DNA from: Gigaspora margarita
Lineage: Eukaryota > Glomeromycota > Glomeromycetes > Diversisporales > Gigasporaceae
Length of the DNA stretch: 64,000 nt
Assembly: GCA_009809945.1 (NCBI GenBank)
Contig: WTPW01000347.1
Location: forward strand, 22,508 to 86,507
Reading direction: 5' to 3'
Under the pieces are notes generated by a model. It was given only the letters and a program-made list of their open reading frames with translations. It did no database searches and was not told where the DNA came from. Below, one piece after another: positions 35,351-47,365 of this stretch. Numbering within the stretch: the stretch's first letter is position 1; each line of letters begins with the position of its first letter. The translations under genes were made by a program, and so were the position numbers.

Positions 35351-35664
35351 CCAAAAAAATACTATGCACATATTCTCACAAATACAAGCCATCATATTTC
35401 ATTCGCATGAATGTAATAAACCAAAACTTAAATACTTTAATTAAACCACAAGCCAACTACACATAATACAATAGAGATAATTGCAGCACCATAACCAAAT
35501 ACAAAATTCGATTGATTAGCTATGACTTCGCTAAAATTAAAAGCTCCCAGCGCATGAGCATGCACATAGCTTGTTGTCTTTGTACAATTTAAACCATTTA
35601 TATAGAACTTTTATATAATTACTTACTATATCAGTAATATGATTTGTCATACAGATCATGTGTG

Positions 35665-36280
35665 TAAATTTTTAATTATGAGTCAAATAATTGATACACC
35701 TAAATTTTATATATAAAATTTGGGCAAATTTTGCCTTTTCAACTTATTTAGTATTAAAAAGCTGTTAGTTTAGTTTCTGGATCTGAGTTTGCAGTTTTTC
35801 TAGTATTAGAAGGTTCTTTTTATAAAATTTTAAAGGTAGTTTATAATAAAATTTCAACTAATTGTACTAATAAAGTCAGTTAATTTTTTGACAATTTTTT
35901 ACTATTTGTTTATAAGTAATACATAGTTTATAAGTGATGCATATCATTTTACCAAATTATATGATTGTGTCTGTTAATTTAGTCAATAGTCCTAATTGTC
36001 TAATTTAGTAAAATAATATGCATTACTATAAACAAATAGTAAAAATTGTCAAAAAATAAGCTAACTTTGTTAGCACAATTAGTTGCAATTTTATTATAAA
36101 CTACCTTTAAAATTTTATAAAAAGAACTTTCTAATGCTAGAGAAACTGCAAACTCAGACCCAGAAACTAAACTAATAGCTTCTTTTTGCTAAATAAGTTA
36201 AGAAAGCAAAATTTACCCAAATTTTACATATGAAATTTAGGTGCATCAATTATTTGATCTATAATTAAAAATTTTATATG
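35665..36280. mobile_element. Large palindrome (P7)
   Basis: Arms of ~300 bp mirror around ~35970: CAAATAATTGATACACCTAA, TTTCTGGATCTGAGTTTGCA and AATTTTTTACTATTTGTTTATA each recur inverted. No target duplication found and no coding signal. Confidence 0.75.
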
Positions 36281-36548
36281 TAATATATTGTGTAACTAAT
36301 ATAATCATAAAATAATACATAGTGAGTTATTTTGAATCTTGGTCTGAATTAAGCTTAATTTAGGCTAACAATTGTAATAACACCCTGCATGTTATTTTGT
36401 AGTTATATAGTATATAAATTATTTAATAAAGATACAAACAAGCCTTACTTTAAAAAAAATATTATAATATGATTTTATATTAATTATATATTATATTAGT
36501 TAAAAAGTTTTAATTTAATAGAATTACTAAAATATTTTTATATATTTA

Positions 36549-36682
36549 CTACAGTTATACTCCTCTATAGTCACTTTCTATAAAATTACTAACTCTATAT
36601 AATTATAATAATTTTTGAAAAACTTCATTAATAAACTTATCAGTCAACTGATTTATCACACTATTTATGACTGAGTTTTTGT
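36549..36682. other. One-sided pogo-like end
   Basis: CTACAGTTATACTCCTCTAT at 36547-36566 has the left end of the pogo-like MITEs; I cannot find its partner. A truncated copy is likely. Confidence 0.35.
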
Positions 36683-38350
36683 TATATATAAATTTATAAA
36701 AAAACATATAAAATTACTATAAGCTTTGATTTCATGATGTTTCTTCCCCTATATATTAACTTAAAATTAAAATTTTCAGAAATATAGAACAAGAGGAGAA
36801 GAAAAAATTGAGCTTAAAAATTAGATTAAAATTTTGTCAATTTTGCACAAAACAAAAATGTAACTTCGCCAAAAACAAATATTTACTGATTTTAAGATAA
36901 GAAGCATATATAAAAACATGCTCTGAACAACTTTCTTAGGCGACAGAAGTAGGTTACCTTGTAAAAAAAGTGGGTTATCTATGTACCAAATTTAAAATGT
37001 ATCATTTTTCTTGATTAAACTTTTTTCCTTATTAGGTAACCTACTTTGGGCTCTTAAGCAAAGTTGTTCAGCATGTAATTTTACTTGTATTTAAGGTCAA
37101 AACAAGCTTTTTCGGACCTTTTACTAAGTGAAAAATATGTTAAAGTTAGAAAAAAATTTTTTCTAAAAATTTTTTTTAGAAAAATTTTTTTTTCTAACTT
37201 TATCACCTTAGTAAAAGGTTCAAAAAAGTGCGGTTTGACCTTAAATGTGAGTAAAATTACATGCCGAACAACTTTGCTTAAGAGCCCAAAGTAGGTTACC
37301 TAATAAGAAAAAAAAGTTCAATCAAGAAAAACAATAAATTTTAACTTTAGTACATAGATAACTCACTTTTCTTACAAGGTAACCTATTTCTGTCGCCTAA
37401 GTAAAGTTGTTCAGAGCATGTTTTTACATATGCTTTTCATTTTAAAATTAGCAAATATTTGTTTTTGGCGAAGTTACATTTTTGTTTTGTGCAAAATCAG
37501 CAAAATTTTAATTTGATTTTTAAGCTCAATTTTTTCTTCTCCTCTTGTTCTATATTTCTGAAAATTTAATTTTAAGTTAATATATAAGGGAAGAAACATC
37601 ATAAAATCAAAGCTTATAGTAATTTTATATATATATATATTTTTTTTATTTTAACCAGGCTAGGCTTTTACCCCTCCTGGGCGCAGTTGGCGTCTTTATT
37701 ATTATCTGTTTATCATGGGACCCTACAGGCCCCTACATTTTTGTTACATGGTAATTTCTTATACTACGACTAAGCTACACCTCCCTTCCATTGATTTTTC
37801 CCCAACTGAGTCCAGCAGGTCTGCCACGGCAGGCTCTTTAAGAGGTCTTATCTTCTGCCTCCCCCACTCGCTTTTCTAGGACATTCTGTTTTTCTTTTGC
37901 CTTGAGTACTTTGTTCGATTTTGGTTTGGTGGCACATGGCCAGGAACTTCAATTTTTCATTTTCATGTGGTTAGAGTCCATTTTTGGTATTCTGCATCCA
38001 GAATTCCACCGGAATATCCTTTTTGCATCTGGAATTTCGCCAGAAGTATTCTTTGTTCTACTGGAATTTCGCCAGAAGTATTCTTTTGCTGTGAGTTTTC
38101 CTTTTTTCATCCGGATCTTCACTAGGGTCCTATATACGTATACCGTATTTTTCATAGTGCTTCCAAATGTGGTTGTGTACCCTCTCATGGTCCTAGCACC
38201 CTGGTTCAGCCTGTCCGTCTTGTGACTCCATGTAGAATTATTGTCCTCTAGTGAGGCTTGAACTGGTGACCTTGCGATTGGGAACCTGGAAGCGCAACCA
38301 CTTCGCTATTGACCTGCAGACTTATATGTTTTTTTACAAATTTTATATGT
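36683..38350. mobile_element. Large palindrome, GGTTACCT family, with SINE C in one arm (P8)
   Basis: Arms mirror around ~37165. Pairs include AACATATAAAATTACTATAA, AATGTAACTTCGCCAAAAAC, GCTCTGAACAACTTTCTTAG, AGGTAACCTACTTTGGGCTC and CCTTTTACTAAGTGAAAAA. Left end TATATAAATTTATAAAAAAA reappears inverted at 38325-38345 beyond the SINE, so the SINE landed in the right arm. Without the SINE the element is about 990 bp. The frame at 37085-37294 spans the centre and is not a gene. Confidence 0.85.
37640..38320 (-). mobile_element. tRNA-derived SINE (SINE C)
   Basis: Minus-strand head TCTGCAGGTCAATAGCGAAG (A box) and B box AGTTCAAGCCTC (38258-38247), closely like SINE B. The 3' end has a GCGCCCAGGAGGGGTAAAAG hairpin region and an AAATAAAAAAAAT tail. 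Target duplication is blurred by the TTATATGTTTTTTTA-like flanks. Frames at 37902-38225 and 37949-38188 are SINE body. Confidence 0.85.
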
Positions 38351-39289
38351 AAAAAATTTTTATGTGACATGGTCTCACCTTTAACATTAAAAAAAAAAAA
38401 AATTCATGTGACATATCGGATGACTGTTATATAAACATTTCTATATAAGCAAATTATAATAAAAATCTTTATAATTATATAATTTTTATATAAAACAAAA
38501 AGTATGATTATAGAGAATAGGACCTGTAGCCTAGTGTCTAGGCACCTATACTCAGTGTTGAACATAGGACAATTTTGGACAAATTTGAACATTTTTTCTA
38601 ATTAAAATTACATAAAATTTTATTAAGTTAATCTATTTTAATTTTTTACAAATAGATCTAGCATCTAAAAAAATATATATATAATTATATAATTTTTTAA
38701 AGGGGTTTGTTAATTATTGCAATAGCAAAATGCTGCTAGTCCCCTATATTGCATATTTGTATAACATTTATGTATATATATATCCTTACTATATATCAGT
38801 ATAGTCTAACATTTTTAATATGTTTTTGTATGTTGTATAATATATTTGTACTATGAACCTCATAAAAATCTAAATTTGCCAACCCTAACCCTAACATAAA
38901 AAGCACTATTAGTGCTCACACTGACTCTAACTATTAAAAGGAGATTTATGTTATATTATAGCATTAACTAATACCATACTGAGATTACTAAAACTTGCAT
39001 AGTCATAGTATTTTCAATTACAAAAAAAGTGCACAAAAAACAAATTTAAGCAACATCAAATACACAAAAGCTAATAAGTTGTTATCATATAAACTGATAG
39101 GATTTTAATATAATACTTAATTATATTTTATTTCTATAAAAAGTAAACAAGCCTAAGCGAATATAAAAATTAATAATTCTGATTATAGTTAAACATATAT
39201 TGTTTTTACCTATGCTAATTTTCTACTTTTAATTTTTCTGATAATGACCTGCATTTCTACACTTTTTATATTAATATTGATTTTTTGTT
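38351..39289. other. AT-rich spacer with CCCTAA motif
   Basis: CCAACCCTAACCCTAACATA at 38880-38899 is a telomere-like piece. No element ends or coding sequence supported. Confidence 0.4.
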
Positions 39290-39573
39290 ACAGATTTAGA
39301 ACTTTTATAAGACAACTTAAGCCTTTTGGTATCTAGTAGCTGACCTCTACCTTTACTTTTTATTGGATTTTTTATTTGAATTGTTGTTGAAGGATCATAT
39401 TTCTCTTTATCACTAGTACTATTACTTTGTGAGCTTTCATCTGAATTAGATTGATTATTATTATCAATTTGTTCAACAAATTCTTTTAGCAATTTAATTA
39501 GTTGTTGTGATTTAGAATAATTATATACACTTTATTAAGTGCTTTTTTATATGTTCCATGCAACTTTTATATA

Positions 39574-39863
39574 TCGTATATTCCCAAAAATAAGCTACCC
39601 TCTGATTTTTTTCAAAAATCTCAAAAAATGCATTAGCAGTTAATATAAAAGTTCAAATTTTACTAAGTAAACCAAAAGTACCATTAAGTAAACTTGTTCA
39701 GAACACAAAAATACATTTACATTAAAAATTTTATATCATTTAGACAACTTTTATTAGTATGTTTTCAATTTTTCAAAAAATTTAACAATTCGAAAATAAG
39801 CTACCCACATATTTTTGTGTAATTATTGGTCCAAAAAAGTAGCTTATTTTCAGGAATATATGG
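39574..39863 (+). mobile_element. MITE, AAATAAGCTACC family, copy 4
   Basis: Ends TCGTATATTCCCAAAAATAA and (complement) CCATATATTCCTGAAAATAA; TA at 39572-39573 and 39864-39865. Carries TTAAGTAAACTTGTTCAGAA. Inserted in the C-terminal part of the MULE relic. Confidence 0.85.
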
Positions 39864-42001
39864 TATGATTTTTCATTCAAGAATTGTCAAATTTTTTTCA
39901 TAAAAACCTGCTCTATCCTAATCAAAGACACTTAAATATGGTACTGACTTACTATAATTCATTGTTGTTTCAATTTTATATATAAACTTATCAGTAACTA
40001 AAAACAGTTCATCCAATCCATATTTCTTATTATAGTGCTATTGTGATAATTGTGAAACTAAGTGGTTTTTGTAGCTAGCATTACTTGAAAATAATATCAA
40101 CAGACAACTCCAAAATAAATAATCAAAAGATATGACAAATATATTCATAATTTTTTAACAAAAAAATCTAGTGTTTAACTTGTAATAAATTTTTAATATT
40201 AACTGTCTATATATCTATAATATTAGAGTATCTAACAAATGTAATTATTTGTTTCAAAGTTGTTTGAGGATAATCGACAGTTGATGATTTATTCAATAGC
40301 TCATTTTCATATTCCTATGATTGTAAGCTTAATTTATAACTTAACTATATGCCTTGAAATATAAAACCTATATCTACTTACTTCAGTTAAGCTTTTAATT
40401 TTATCTCGATTAACTTAAGTTGCTATATAATATAACGATTGGTTTATTTCATCCTAATGTACTTTTAACATTGTAGGCTCAAGAAATCATTGCAGGTATT
40501 TGTTAACTTTAGAAAACAGAAAATTCACTTTTTTTGATTTTTAACAGATGAAATTGATAGCTGCCAAAATTGATATTGATTTTCTTTATCATGTCTATCA
40601 AGCAATTTATAGGTTTCTTTCGCTAGATTACAAAGTGATATATTTGAATTATGAATTAGTCTTTTTAAACATGTATTCATAAATTCAATTTGAGAAGTAG
40701 TTATCATTCTACCCTAAACTTGAATGCAGTATAGCAATGTGCCCAAGATTCTTTGGTTCTATAAAGAAATTCTATGTAATATTTGATATTAGGATAATCT
40801 ATTATAAGTTTATTAAATTATTGTTTGAAAATTTCTTTATTAAAACTGTTATAACAATTAAAAAATTCAGTCTAAAAATTTTTTTAGGTTTTTATATAAA
40901 TTTTGATTTATATGAAAAGCATAATGAATCTGATATGAAGAATAAAAAACTTGTCAAATAGCTGCATTAACAGCTGGATCTGCATCTGTAAGTATTACTT
41001 TTGGTTGAACTTTTGTTGTTTCAATAATCTTAAATAATACCCACTTGTAAGATTCATAGCTTTCATCTATTAAAAGCACTTGTGCAAGTAAGATGTTATG
41101 CCGATTATTTCAAAACCAACAAATAATGACAACACTATGCTATATTTATTGGTTTTATAAATAATATCATTAAATATACAGTCTGATACTTAATCCAATG
41201 TTTGACTTGTGTTGGAATCATTTACAGTTGATGAGTTAAACAATTGTCACTATCCCAATCTCTAACTACAATTTAGCATGAGTTTTCATTTTTTGTTGAT
41301 CAAGCCAGTTAGAAATTCTTGTAGCATCATCAAATAAAAACTTGCAGCAGGCTAAAATTTTCATATAGCAGCATAGAGATCATTCAAATAAATTGGATAA
41401 GAAGAATATTTTCTTTCGAGGAACTTTCTTTGTGCTATTGCACCAAATTTTCAATATATGGTCATAAATTTCACATCCTCTATTATCAGATCAGTAAATT
41501 GTTTACCATTTCTGAACTCAATTGTGCTACAATTTAACTCATTATTATGTTCATCAACTATTTTATTGACAATTACAACTTTTTCAGGGGTTTTGGTCTT
41601 TGGACAAGACACATTAATCAAAAACTAATATCTGGTTTTTTTGCATGCTAGTATTCTTATTCAAAGTAGATTTATATGATCTACTGTGACTATATAAATA
41701 AGCATGTTAGTGAATAATATCATTTTTATGATAAACTTGATCCTTAACTAAATAAAAACCCTGTTTCTTTGCCCAATCATTAATAAAGTTCTCACAAATG
41801 TTCCATGAATTAAATCTTTTTCCTGAGTATAATGCTGTATGTTTATTTTCATGAGTAACAATTGTCTTATCAGAACTGTGTATATAGTTCCCTAATAAAA
41901 AGAAATATATTATTATAAATATAATACTAGAAAATATTTATATCCTTCAAATATTATAGTTGTAATATGATAAATATACTAGTTTTAACTATAGAGGCCA
42001 T

Positions 42002-42590
42002 TCAGGATGCTTCTAATAAACTAGTAACATTAGACACATATCTTTCTTCTGAAAAACCAGCAATAGTAGATACATAGTCTCTCTTCAAAGAACTAGCGAT
42101 ATTAGATATATATTCTTCTGAAGAACCAACAGCAGTAGATACATATTCTGAAGGACCAGTGGTAGCAAACACATATTCTCCTAGAGAACTAGCAATGGTA
42201 AATATGTTTTCTTCATTTGAAGAACCAGCAATAGTAAATATGTCTTCTTCATTTGAAGAACCAGCAAAATTAAATATATATTCTCCTTTTGAAAAACTAG
42301 TTATAATTGGATACATTTTTTTCTTCTAAAGAGCTAGCAGTGGTAAATGCATATTTTCCTACTAATGAACTAACGATATTAGATACATATTCCTCTTCTG
42401 ATACATTATTTTCTTCCATATCTTCTAATAAATACTAGTGATATCAGACATATATTTTTTCTTTGAAGAACCAGTAGCAAAAAATACATATTCTTCTGCT
42501 AGAAAACTAGTAAAATTAGACATATATTTTCCTTTTAGAAAACCAGGGACAGTAGATATGAATTCGTCTTCTGCAAAACTAGTGGTCTGT
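42002..42590 (-). repeat. In-frame ~30-50-bp coding repeats of the MULE N-terminus
   Basis: Repeats of the type GAAGAACCAGCAATAGTAAA (plus) code for units such as FTIAGSSNEEN, STAVGSSEEYI and STIAGFSEERYV on the minus strand. Unit length varies in multiples of three over the open part (42002-42316), so they were once translated. The left edge meets the MITE at 42594. Confidence 0.65.
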
Positions 42591-42593
42591 AGA

Positions 42594-42874
42594 GGGGACT
42601 GTTAAAGCCAAATGTGTTTATATATTTTTATTATTTAATTAAAATTAGGATAAGGGTTAGTTAGAAGTTAGAGTTAGGGATATTTAATAAATAAAATTGC
42701 CTTCTTGACATTTTTTATTAATGCTTTGAGACAGGTTTAAATATTTATTTCTTGTATTTTTGGCATTTTTTACTTTTTTTCTTTGTTTTTCTCTTGGCCT
42801 GATCAGTGAAGATCAAAATTTTATAATTTGATTGGCTGTTAGTCATGTAAATGAGCCTGCTTTAACAGATCCCC
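42594..42874. mobile_element. MITE, GGGG-TTAAAGCC family
   Basis: Ends GGGGACTGTTAAAGCC and (complement) GGGGATCTGTTAAAGCAGGC. Inside: GAGTTAGGGATATTTAATAA, then the module TTGACATTTTTTATTAATGC and GAGACAGG, ending in GATTGGCTGTTAGTCATGTAA. Same family as 57514 and 60804. Confidence 0.75.
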
Positions 42875-43016
42875 AAAAGAAAATTTAAAAATAGATTGGT
42901 AAAATTGGTCAATATGAAGAATTTTAAAATATATGTTTAGAAGCTCATTATAGCAATATCTATTAATTAAATATCACCTTTTGTTGAGCTATAATCCAAA
43001 CACTAATGCTTATCCT

Positions 43017-43370
43017 AAAGAGCTTGTTAGAATTTTTTTAACACAACAATAAAGAGCTGGATGGTACAACAATAAGAAGCTTTTAGAATGATCATTTATT
43101 GCTGTCTACAGAACTATAATGAGCTTTTAAAATGATTGATACTAATCATATAAAGTTGTTAGAATGGTTATTTAATGCTAACTTTATGAGTTGTTAGAAT
43201 GATTATTTAACATAGAGATTGTACCCGTTGGGAAAACCTCTACCCGGTTACTATTAAATTACCCGGTTATCCAGATAAATTACTATGTTACATGATTGCA
43301 AGTTCTACCCGGGTACAATCACTAATTTAACACTAATCATAAAAAGATATTAAAATAATTGCTATTTTCT
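43017..43370. repeat. ~36-45-bp tandem repeat
   Basis: About six units of GTTGTTAGAATGATTATTTA with AACACTAATCATAA-like spacers. A 112-bp hAT-like MITE sits in one of the last units. Sequence 42875-43016 is AT-rich spacer. Confidence 0.7.
43213..43324. mobile_element. Miniature hAT-like element
   Basis: Only 112 bp: inverted ends TAGAGATTGTACCCG and (complement) TAGTGATTGTACCCG, perfect 8-bp duplication ATTTAACA at 43205-43212 and 43325-43332. Contains CTACCCGGTTA repeats. Confidence 0.85.
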
Positions 43371-43930
43371 TTACAGAAACCTGTGTTTTTTGCTAAATAT
43401 AATTATTATATAATAGTTATATAACTATTATATAATAAAAAATAGGGTACTGCTATTTACACCATGGTTTTTGCTATTTGCACTATGGATTTCATATAAC
43501 AGTAGATCATTAATCAACCTTTACTATTTGCACCATGGTATAGTTATACGAACATTTAAAAAATCTTATCTTGCACCCCTACATGTTGTTAATCTACAAA
43601 AAAGGCAAGTTTTTATTGGTGCAACATTAAAATGGGCTAAGGTTACACAAAAATTGCAAAAACCTTATTCTGCACTCCTACATATCGTTAATCTACAAAA
43701 AAAGACAAGTTTTTATTGGTGCAACATGAAAATAGCCCAAGGTTGTACAAAATTGTGAAATTCTGGCCTGCATTATGTTAAGGCCTTAAGAAACTAGGGT
43801 AAGGGTTGGCCCGCATTATTTAATTAGGGTTAGAGTTGGCCCACATTATAAAATTAGGTTAGCAGGCCTACTAGAACATTCTAACCAGTCCCAAAGTTAC
43901 ATGAAAATTGCGAAAATCTTATCCTGCACC

Positions 43931-44933
43931 CAGGGTTAGCACATTTGTACATTGGTACCAATGGACCTCAGGTCCATTAACCAGACCCATTGGTTCCATT
44001 GGGGTAGTCATTATTCAATGGTCCAATGGACAAGTAGGTTAAATAATAATATAGTTTTTTGTTATATACTACTTATTGTACTTAATATAAAATAATTACA
44101 AATTTTATCTAAATTTTTAAAGTCACAATTGAATTACTCTGTGAACTATCTTAAGGCAATCTATATCATGAACAAAGTACCATATATTGCTAAAATAAGC
44201 TACCTCCCTCTTTTGGGCAAGAAACATAAAAATGTCTTTGACCTGAAAATAAGCTACCCCACGATCGATGAAAGTTGCTACATAGTAAAGTTCAAATTTT
44301 ACTAAATAAATCGATTAAAGTCGCTTAAGTAAACTTATTCAGAAGATTAAAATACATATACTTTGAAATTTACAACGAAATTGAAGAAGTTTTTATTAAT
44401 TGGATTTTAATTTTTACGTTCAACAAAGAGATTAAAATTTTATTAGCAAAATATATTCGTTGAACGTAAAAATTAAAAGTCAAATAATGAAAAGTATTCC
44501 TATTCTGATGAAACTTTTAGGATAGGTCAGTTTAGTCTCCTAAATATGTTTACTTAAGGGCTAATAACATATTTACATAGTAGAATTTAGATTTTACTAT
44601 GTAACAACTATTGTCGATTGACCAAAAATTAATTTTAACTAAAATAAGCTACCCAGATTTTTTGTGTCAAAATCATTCAAAAAAGGTAGCTTATTTTCGG
44701 ACACATATGGTATGTTGTGCATAAGTTGAACCAAAAGTTTTAAATATACTGAAATCATTAAAGAGTTTCAAACTAAAAGTTAATTTTGAATTCTAGTATA
44801 TTTATACAAAAATAATTTTTGTCAAAATAAACCAATGGACCAATAGAACAATGGATCAATGGATTATGGTATTGGTCCATTTAAGTCCATTGGCAAATTT
44901 ATTTTTAATGGACATAGTCCATTGCCAACCCTG
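43931..44933. mobile_element. Non-autonomous hAT element, CAGGGTTGGCA ends
   Basis: Ends CAGGGTTAGCA and (complement) CAGGGTTGGCA, typical hAT termini; 8-bp duplication CCTGCACC/CCTGCACT at 43923-43930 and 44934-44941. Subterminal CCATTGG and AATGGACC repeats on both sides. A MITE occupies its middle; no transposase. Confidence 0.85.
44180..44710. mobile_element. MITE, AAATAAGCTACC family, copy 5
   Basis: Ends CCATATATTGCTAAAATAAG and (complement) CCATATGTGTCCGAAAATAA; TA at 44178-44179 and 44711-44712. Longer than other copies (531 bp) because both arms are kept: CGCTTAAGTAAACTTATTCA and its mirror, around an inverted TTTTACGTTCAACAAA core. Confidence 0.85.
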
Positions 44934-45204
44934 CCTGCACTCCTACATGTTGTTAATCTACAAAAAAGGCGAGTTTTTATTGGTGCAACATTAAAAGGCC
45001 TAAGGTTATACAAAAATTGTAAAAAATCTTTTTATATGTTGTTAATTTATAAAAAAGAGGAGTTTTTATTGGTAAAACATATATTACCATGGTGCAAATA
45101 GAAAATGTTGATTGATAATCTAATGTTATATGAAATCCATAGTGCAAATAGCAAAAACCATGGTGTAAATAGCAATACCCTAAAAATATTATGCTAGTAA
45201 TATA

Positions 45205-45378
45205 CAGTTATCCTTCTTTATAATCACACTGTTTGTATCAAGAAAATTGGTGATTATAAAAGAGTGTGATTATATAGAAGTCTTTTTTTATATGTTTATT
45301 AGTAAATTGTCTCAAAATTTAATGTGACTGTATAGGAGTTGTGACTATATAGGAGGTGATTATAAAGAAGGATGACTG
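45205..45378. mobile_element. pogo-like MITE
   Basis: Ends CAGTTATCCTTCTTTATAAT and (complement) CAGTCATCCTTCTTTATAAT; TA at 45203-45204 and 45379-45380. 174 bp, with GTGATTATA repeats inside. Confidence 0.8.
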
Positions 45379-45412
45379 TATAATAAACAAATAATCAATA
45401 TATTGTAAACAG

Positions 45413-45711
45413 AGAACCCTGGACATCTCTCATATAGGTCATAACTGGATTTTGGCCAATTTTGACCTAATTTGCTAAAAATAACAAAATCTATTTACTT
45501 TAATAACTTCTAACCCAATGATCAGAATTGAATAAACTTTTTTTTTGTTAAATGCGCCTCACTGAGAGCTTCATTTTAAAAAAAAATTTTATTCAAATTG
45601 GACCACTGGATGTCAAGATAATTGCCAAAAACTATTTTTTGCTTTTTAAATTTTAGGTGTTTTTGCTAAAAAATTTCAAGAATTACCTTTATACTAGATG
45701 TACAAGATTCT
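45413..45711 (+). mobile_element. hAT-like MITE, AGAACCC family, complete copy
   Basis: Starts AGAACCCTGGACATCTCTCA and ends TAGATGTACAAGATTCT; perfect 8-bp duplication GTAAACAG at 45405-45412 and 45712-45719. Within are two partly complementary halves, CCCAATGATCAGAATTGAAT and ATTCAAATTGGACCACTGGA, joined by CGCCTCACTGAGAGCTTCA. Confidence 0.85.
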
Positions 45712-45784
45712 GTAAACAGTATTGTACACAAATATTGTCTGGCCAATTTTATAAAATACAAACAGTCCTTGATGGAATATATGG

Positions 45785-46102
45785 GACATGTCCACAATGG
45801 ATCTGTTATTTTACTGATAATTACCACATTTTACCAACAATTATTTACTAACAAGTTCATTTTATTGATAGTTTATTTCACCAAAGCTCATTTACCAATA
45901 AGTTTTTATTAAAAAGCACACTAACTTTATCCCTAATTCAACTCTGATCCTAACAACAATAACCAGAATTACTTTGTTGTTGAAATGAGCTTTGATGAAA
46001 TAAACTGTTAATAAAATGAACTTGTTAGTGAATAATTTTTGGTGAAATGTGGTATCAATGAAGCAATTGTTGGTAAAACAATTGCCATCTGTCCATAATA
46101 AT
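45785..46102. mobile_element. Palindromic MITE (P11)
   Basis: Arms pair TTTTACCAACAATTATTTAC, TAACAAGTTCATTTTATTGA and TTTCACCAAAGCTCATTT with their complements at 45980-46055. The centre (45915-45960) holds CTTTATCCCTAATTCAACTC, a decayed TTAGGG-like block. No coding signal. Confidence 0.7.
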
Positions 46103-46386
46103 GTTCTAATATGATATTGTATATGGATAATGTTCTACTAATTTTTAACTTTGTTCCTACTATGTTCAGAACATGTTTATAAAAAATAATGATAATTTAC
46201 AGGGGATACAAAGAATTTTATCAGCTGATAATCACATGTTGATTTGTATAAATAGCCAAATGTTTAGAGCAAAAAATTCTGGATGAACATGTTCTAGATA
46301 TTCTATTTCAGACTATTTGCTATCTGTATCTGTGTTCTATGACATACTAATACAGCTATTCTCCTCTATAAACATACCTGATACTG

Positions 46387-47365
46387 TTTTTTTTAAGAGT
46401 AAACTCATTGTTTACATGTACTTTTTTATTATCATTTATATTAATTATTACATATGTAATTACTGACAAATTCTAATATACTATATTATAAACTTGGAAC
46501 TAATTTATTCCTGAATTATACTCTACTTGAATTTGGACTTCCATAAGTACCAAACCAGGATTTATACTTTCAAACCTACTCTTATTCTCTACAATTGCAT
46601 TTTTAGCATTTCTTATACTAGTTCTATTAACTTCCAGATAGGTGATCAGAGATCATCTGAGGCATTTATAGATCATTGCTTGATTTACTTCTATTTGGTG
46701 AAGGAAAAGGTGCTAAATTCTCTATTACTAATAATTGCTCACATCTACATGCAGCACCTAATTACTTAACAGGCCCTCAACTTGTTCTTCAATCAGAATC
46801 TTGGATGCGTCAATAGTGTTCTACCATTCTAATTAACATCCTTTTAGCTTCAGTATGCAAGCAGCTTGTCATATAAAAAGACTCCTATGTGTTAGTAAGG
46901 TATAGGCTATGTTGTGTAACTCATGTTATTCCCAACTAGGGTCATAGTACTAGAACTACTTCCAGTTTTTATCCAAAGTAATTAGTAGTTTCTGTTGGTA
47001 TGCCCATCATGGCTTCTGCATACCTCTGTACTATTTCTACTACTAGCTCAGTGCATCCTGCTTTTGCTTTTTTACATGTCTCCAAGTACACCTATTTGAC
47101 TCCTTCTTGCATTTGTAGTTTTCAATTTTGGTTCTTTTATATGTGCCAGAGGTGTTTCTTATATTGTAGACCTGTTTTTGCAGGTTTCCATGTGTTCTTC
47201 ACTTTTTTCACTATAACATGGTGCCAACTTCTTCACAGGAAATCCTTTTTTTCAAAAACTTCTATCAATTAAGTATTCACATGGATTTTCACTAAGTATG
47301 AAATAAGTATTTGTAGATTTTTGTCTACTAGGACTTGAACCAGAAACCTCTAATATAGGGTATAG
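46387..47365 (-). mobile_element. Long tRNA-derived SINE (SINE E)
   Basis: Second copy of the SINE D family: B box GGTTCAAGTCCTAGTAGAC on minus (47342-47324), the same body (AATTTATTCCTGAATTATAC, GATTTATACTTTCAAACCTA), and the GTAAACAATGAGTTTACTCT end plus A tail. The A-box side is missing, so it is 5'-truncated or heavily decayed. Frames at 46527-46769 and 47000-47272 are SINE body. Confidence 0.75.

Larger units (their letters stand above)
39290..42594 (-). pseudogene. FAR1/MULE transposase relic with repeat-coded N-terminus
   Basis: Minus strand, in order: a tandem-repeat N-terminus (42590-42002), an intron-like gap with acceptor TTTTTATTAG near 41894, then YIHSSDK, HENKHTALYSGKRFNSWNIC, INDWAKKQGFYLVKDQVYHK (FAR1 domain, ~41890-41740), VVIVNKIVDEHNNELN and FRNGKQFTDLIIEDVKFMT (~41590-41460), QRKFLERKYSSYPIYLNDLY (~41430), the MULE core in fragments, SQIEFMNTCLKRLIHNSNIS and YKLLDRHDKENQYQFWQLSI (40700-40560), and a C-terminal KSKGRGQLLDTKRLKLSYKS (~39365-39306) that in relatives precedes a zinc knuckle. 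Many stops; a MITE lies at 39574-39863. It differs in sequence from the 11736 relic, so two MULE subfamilies are present. Confidence 0.75.
43445..45180. mobile_element. Long-TIR element hosting a nested hAT element
   Basis: Inverted ends of ~95 bp: GGGTACTGCTATTTACACCA, then TGGTTTTTGCTATTTGCACT and ATGGATTTCATATAACA; TA at 43443-43444 and 45181-45182. The inside is built of ~100-bp tandem units (CTACATGTTGTTAATCTACA, GTTTTTATTGGTGCAACAT). Frames at 43471-43758 and 44859-45101 translate these units (HVVNLQKRRVFIGATLK) and are not genes. Confidence 0.8.

Noticed and set aside
43471-45101. Two similar frames with HVVNLQKRRVFIGATLK
   Set aside because: They translate the ~100-bp tandem units of the 43445-45180 element; similarity comes from the repeat, not from a protein family.
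46527-47272. Two 80-90-codon frames
   Set aside because: Both lie in the body of SINE E and have no counterpart frame in SINE D.
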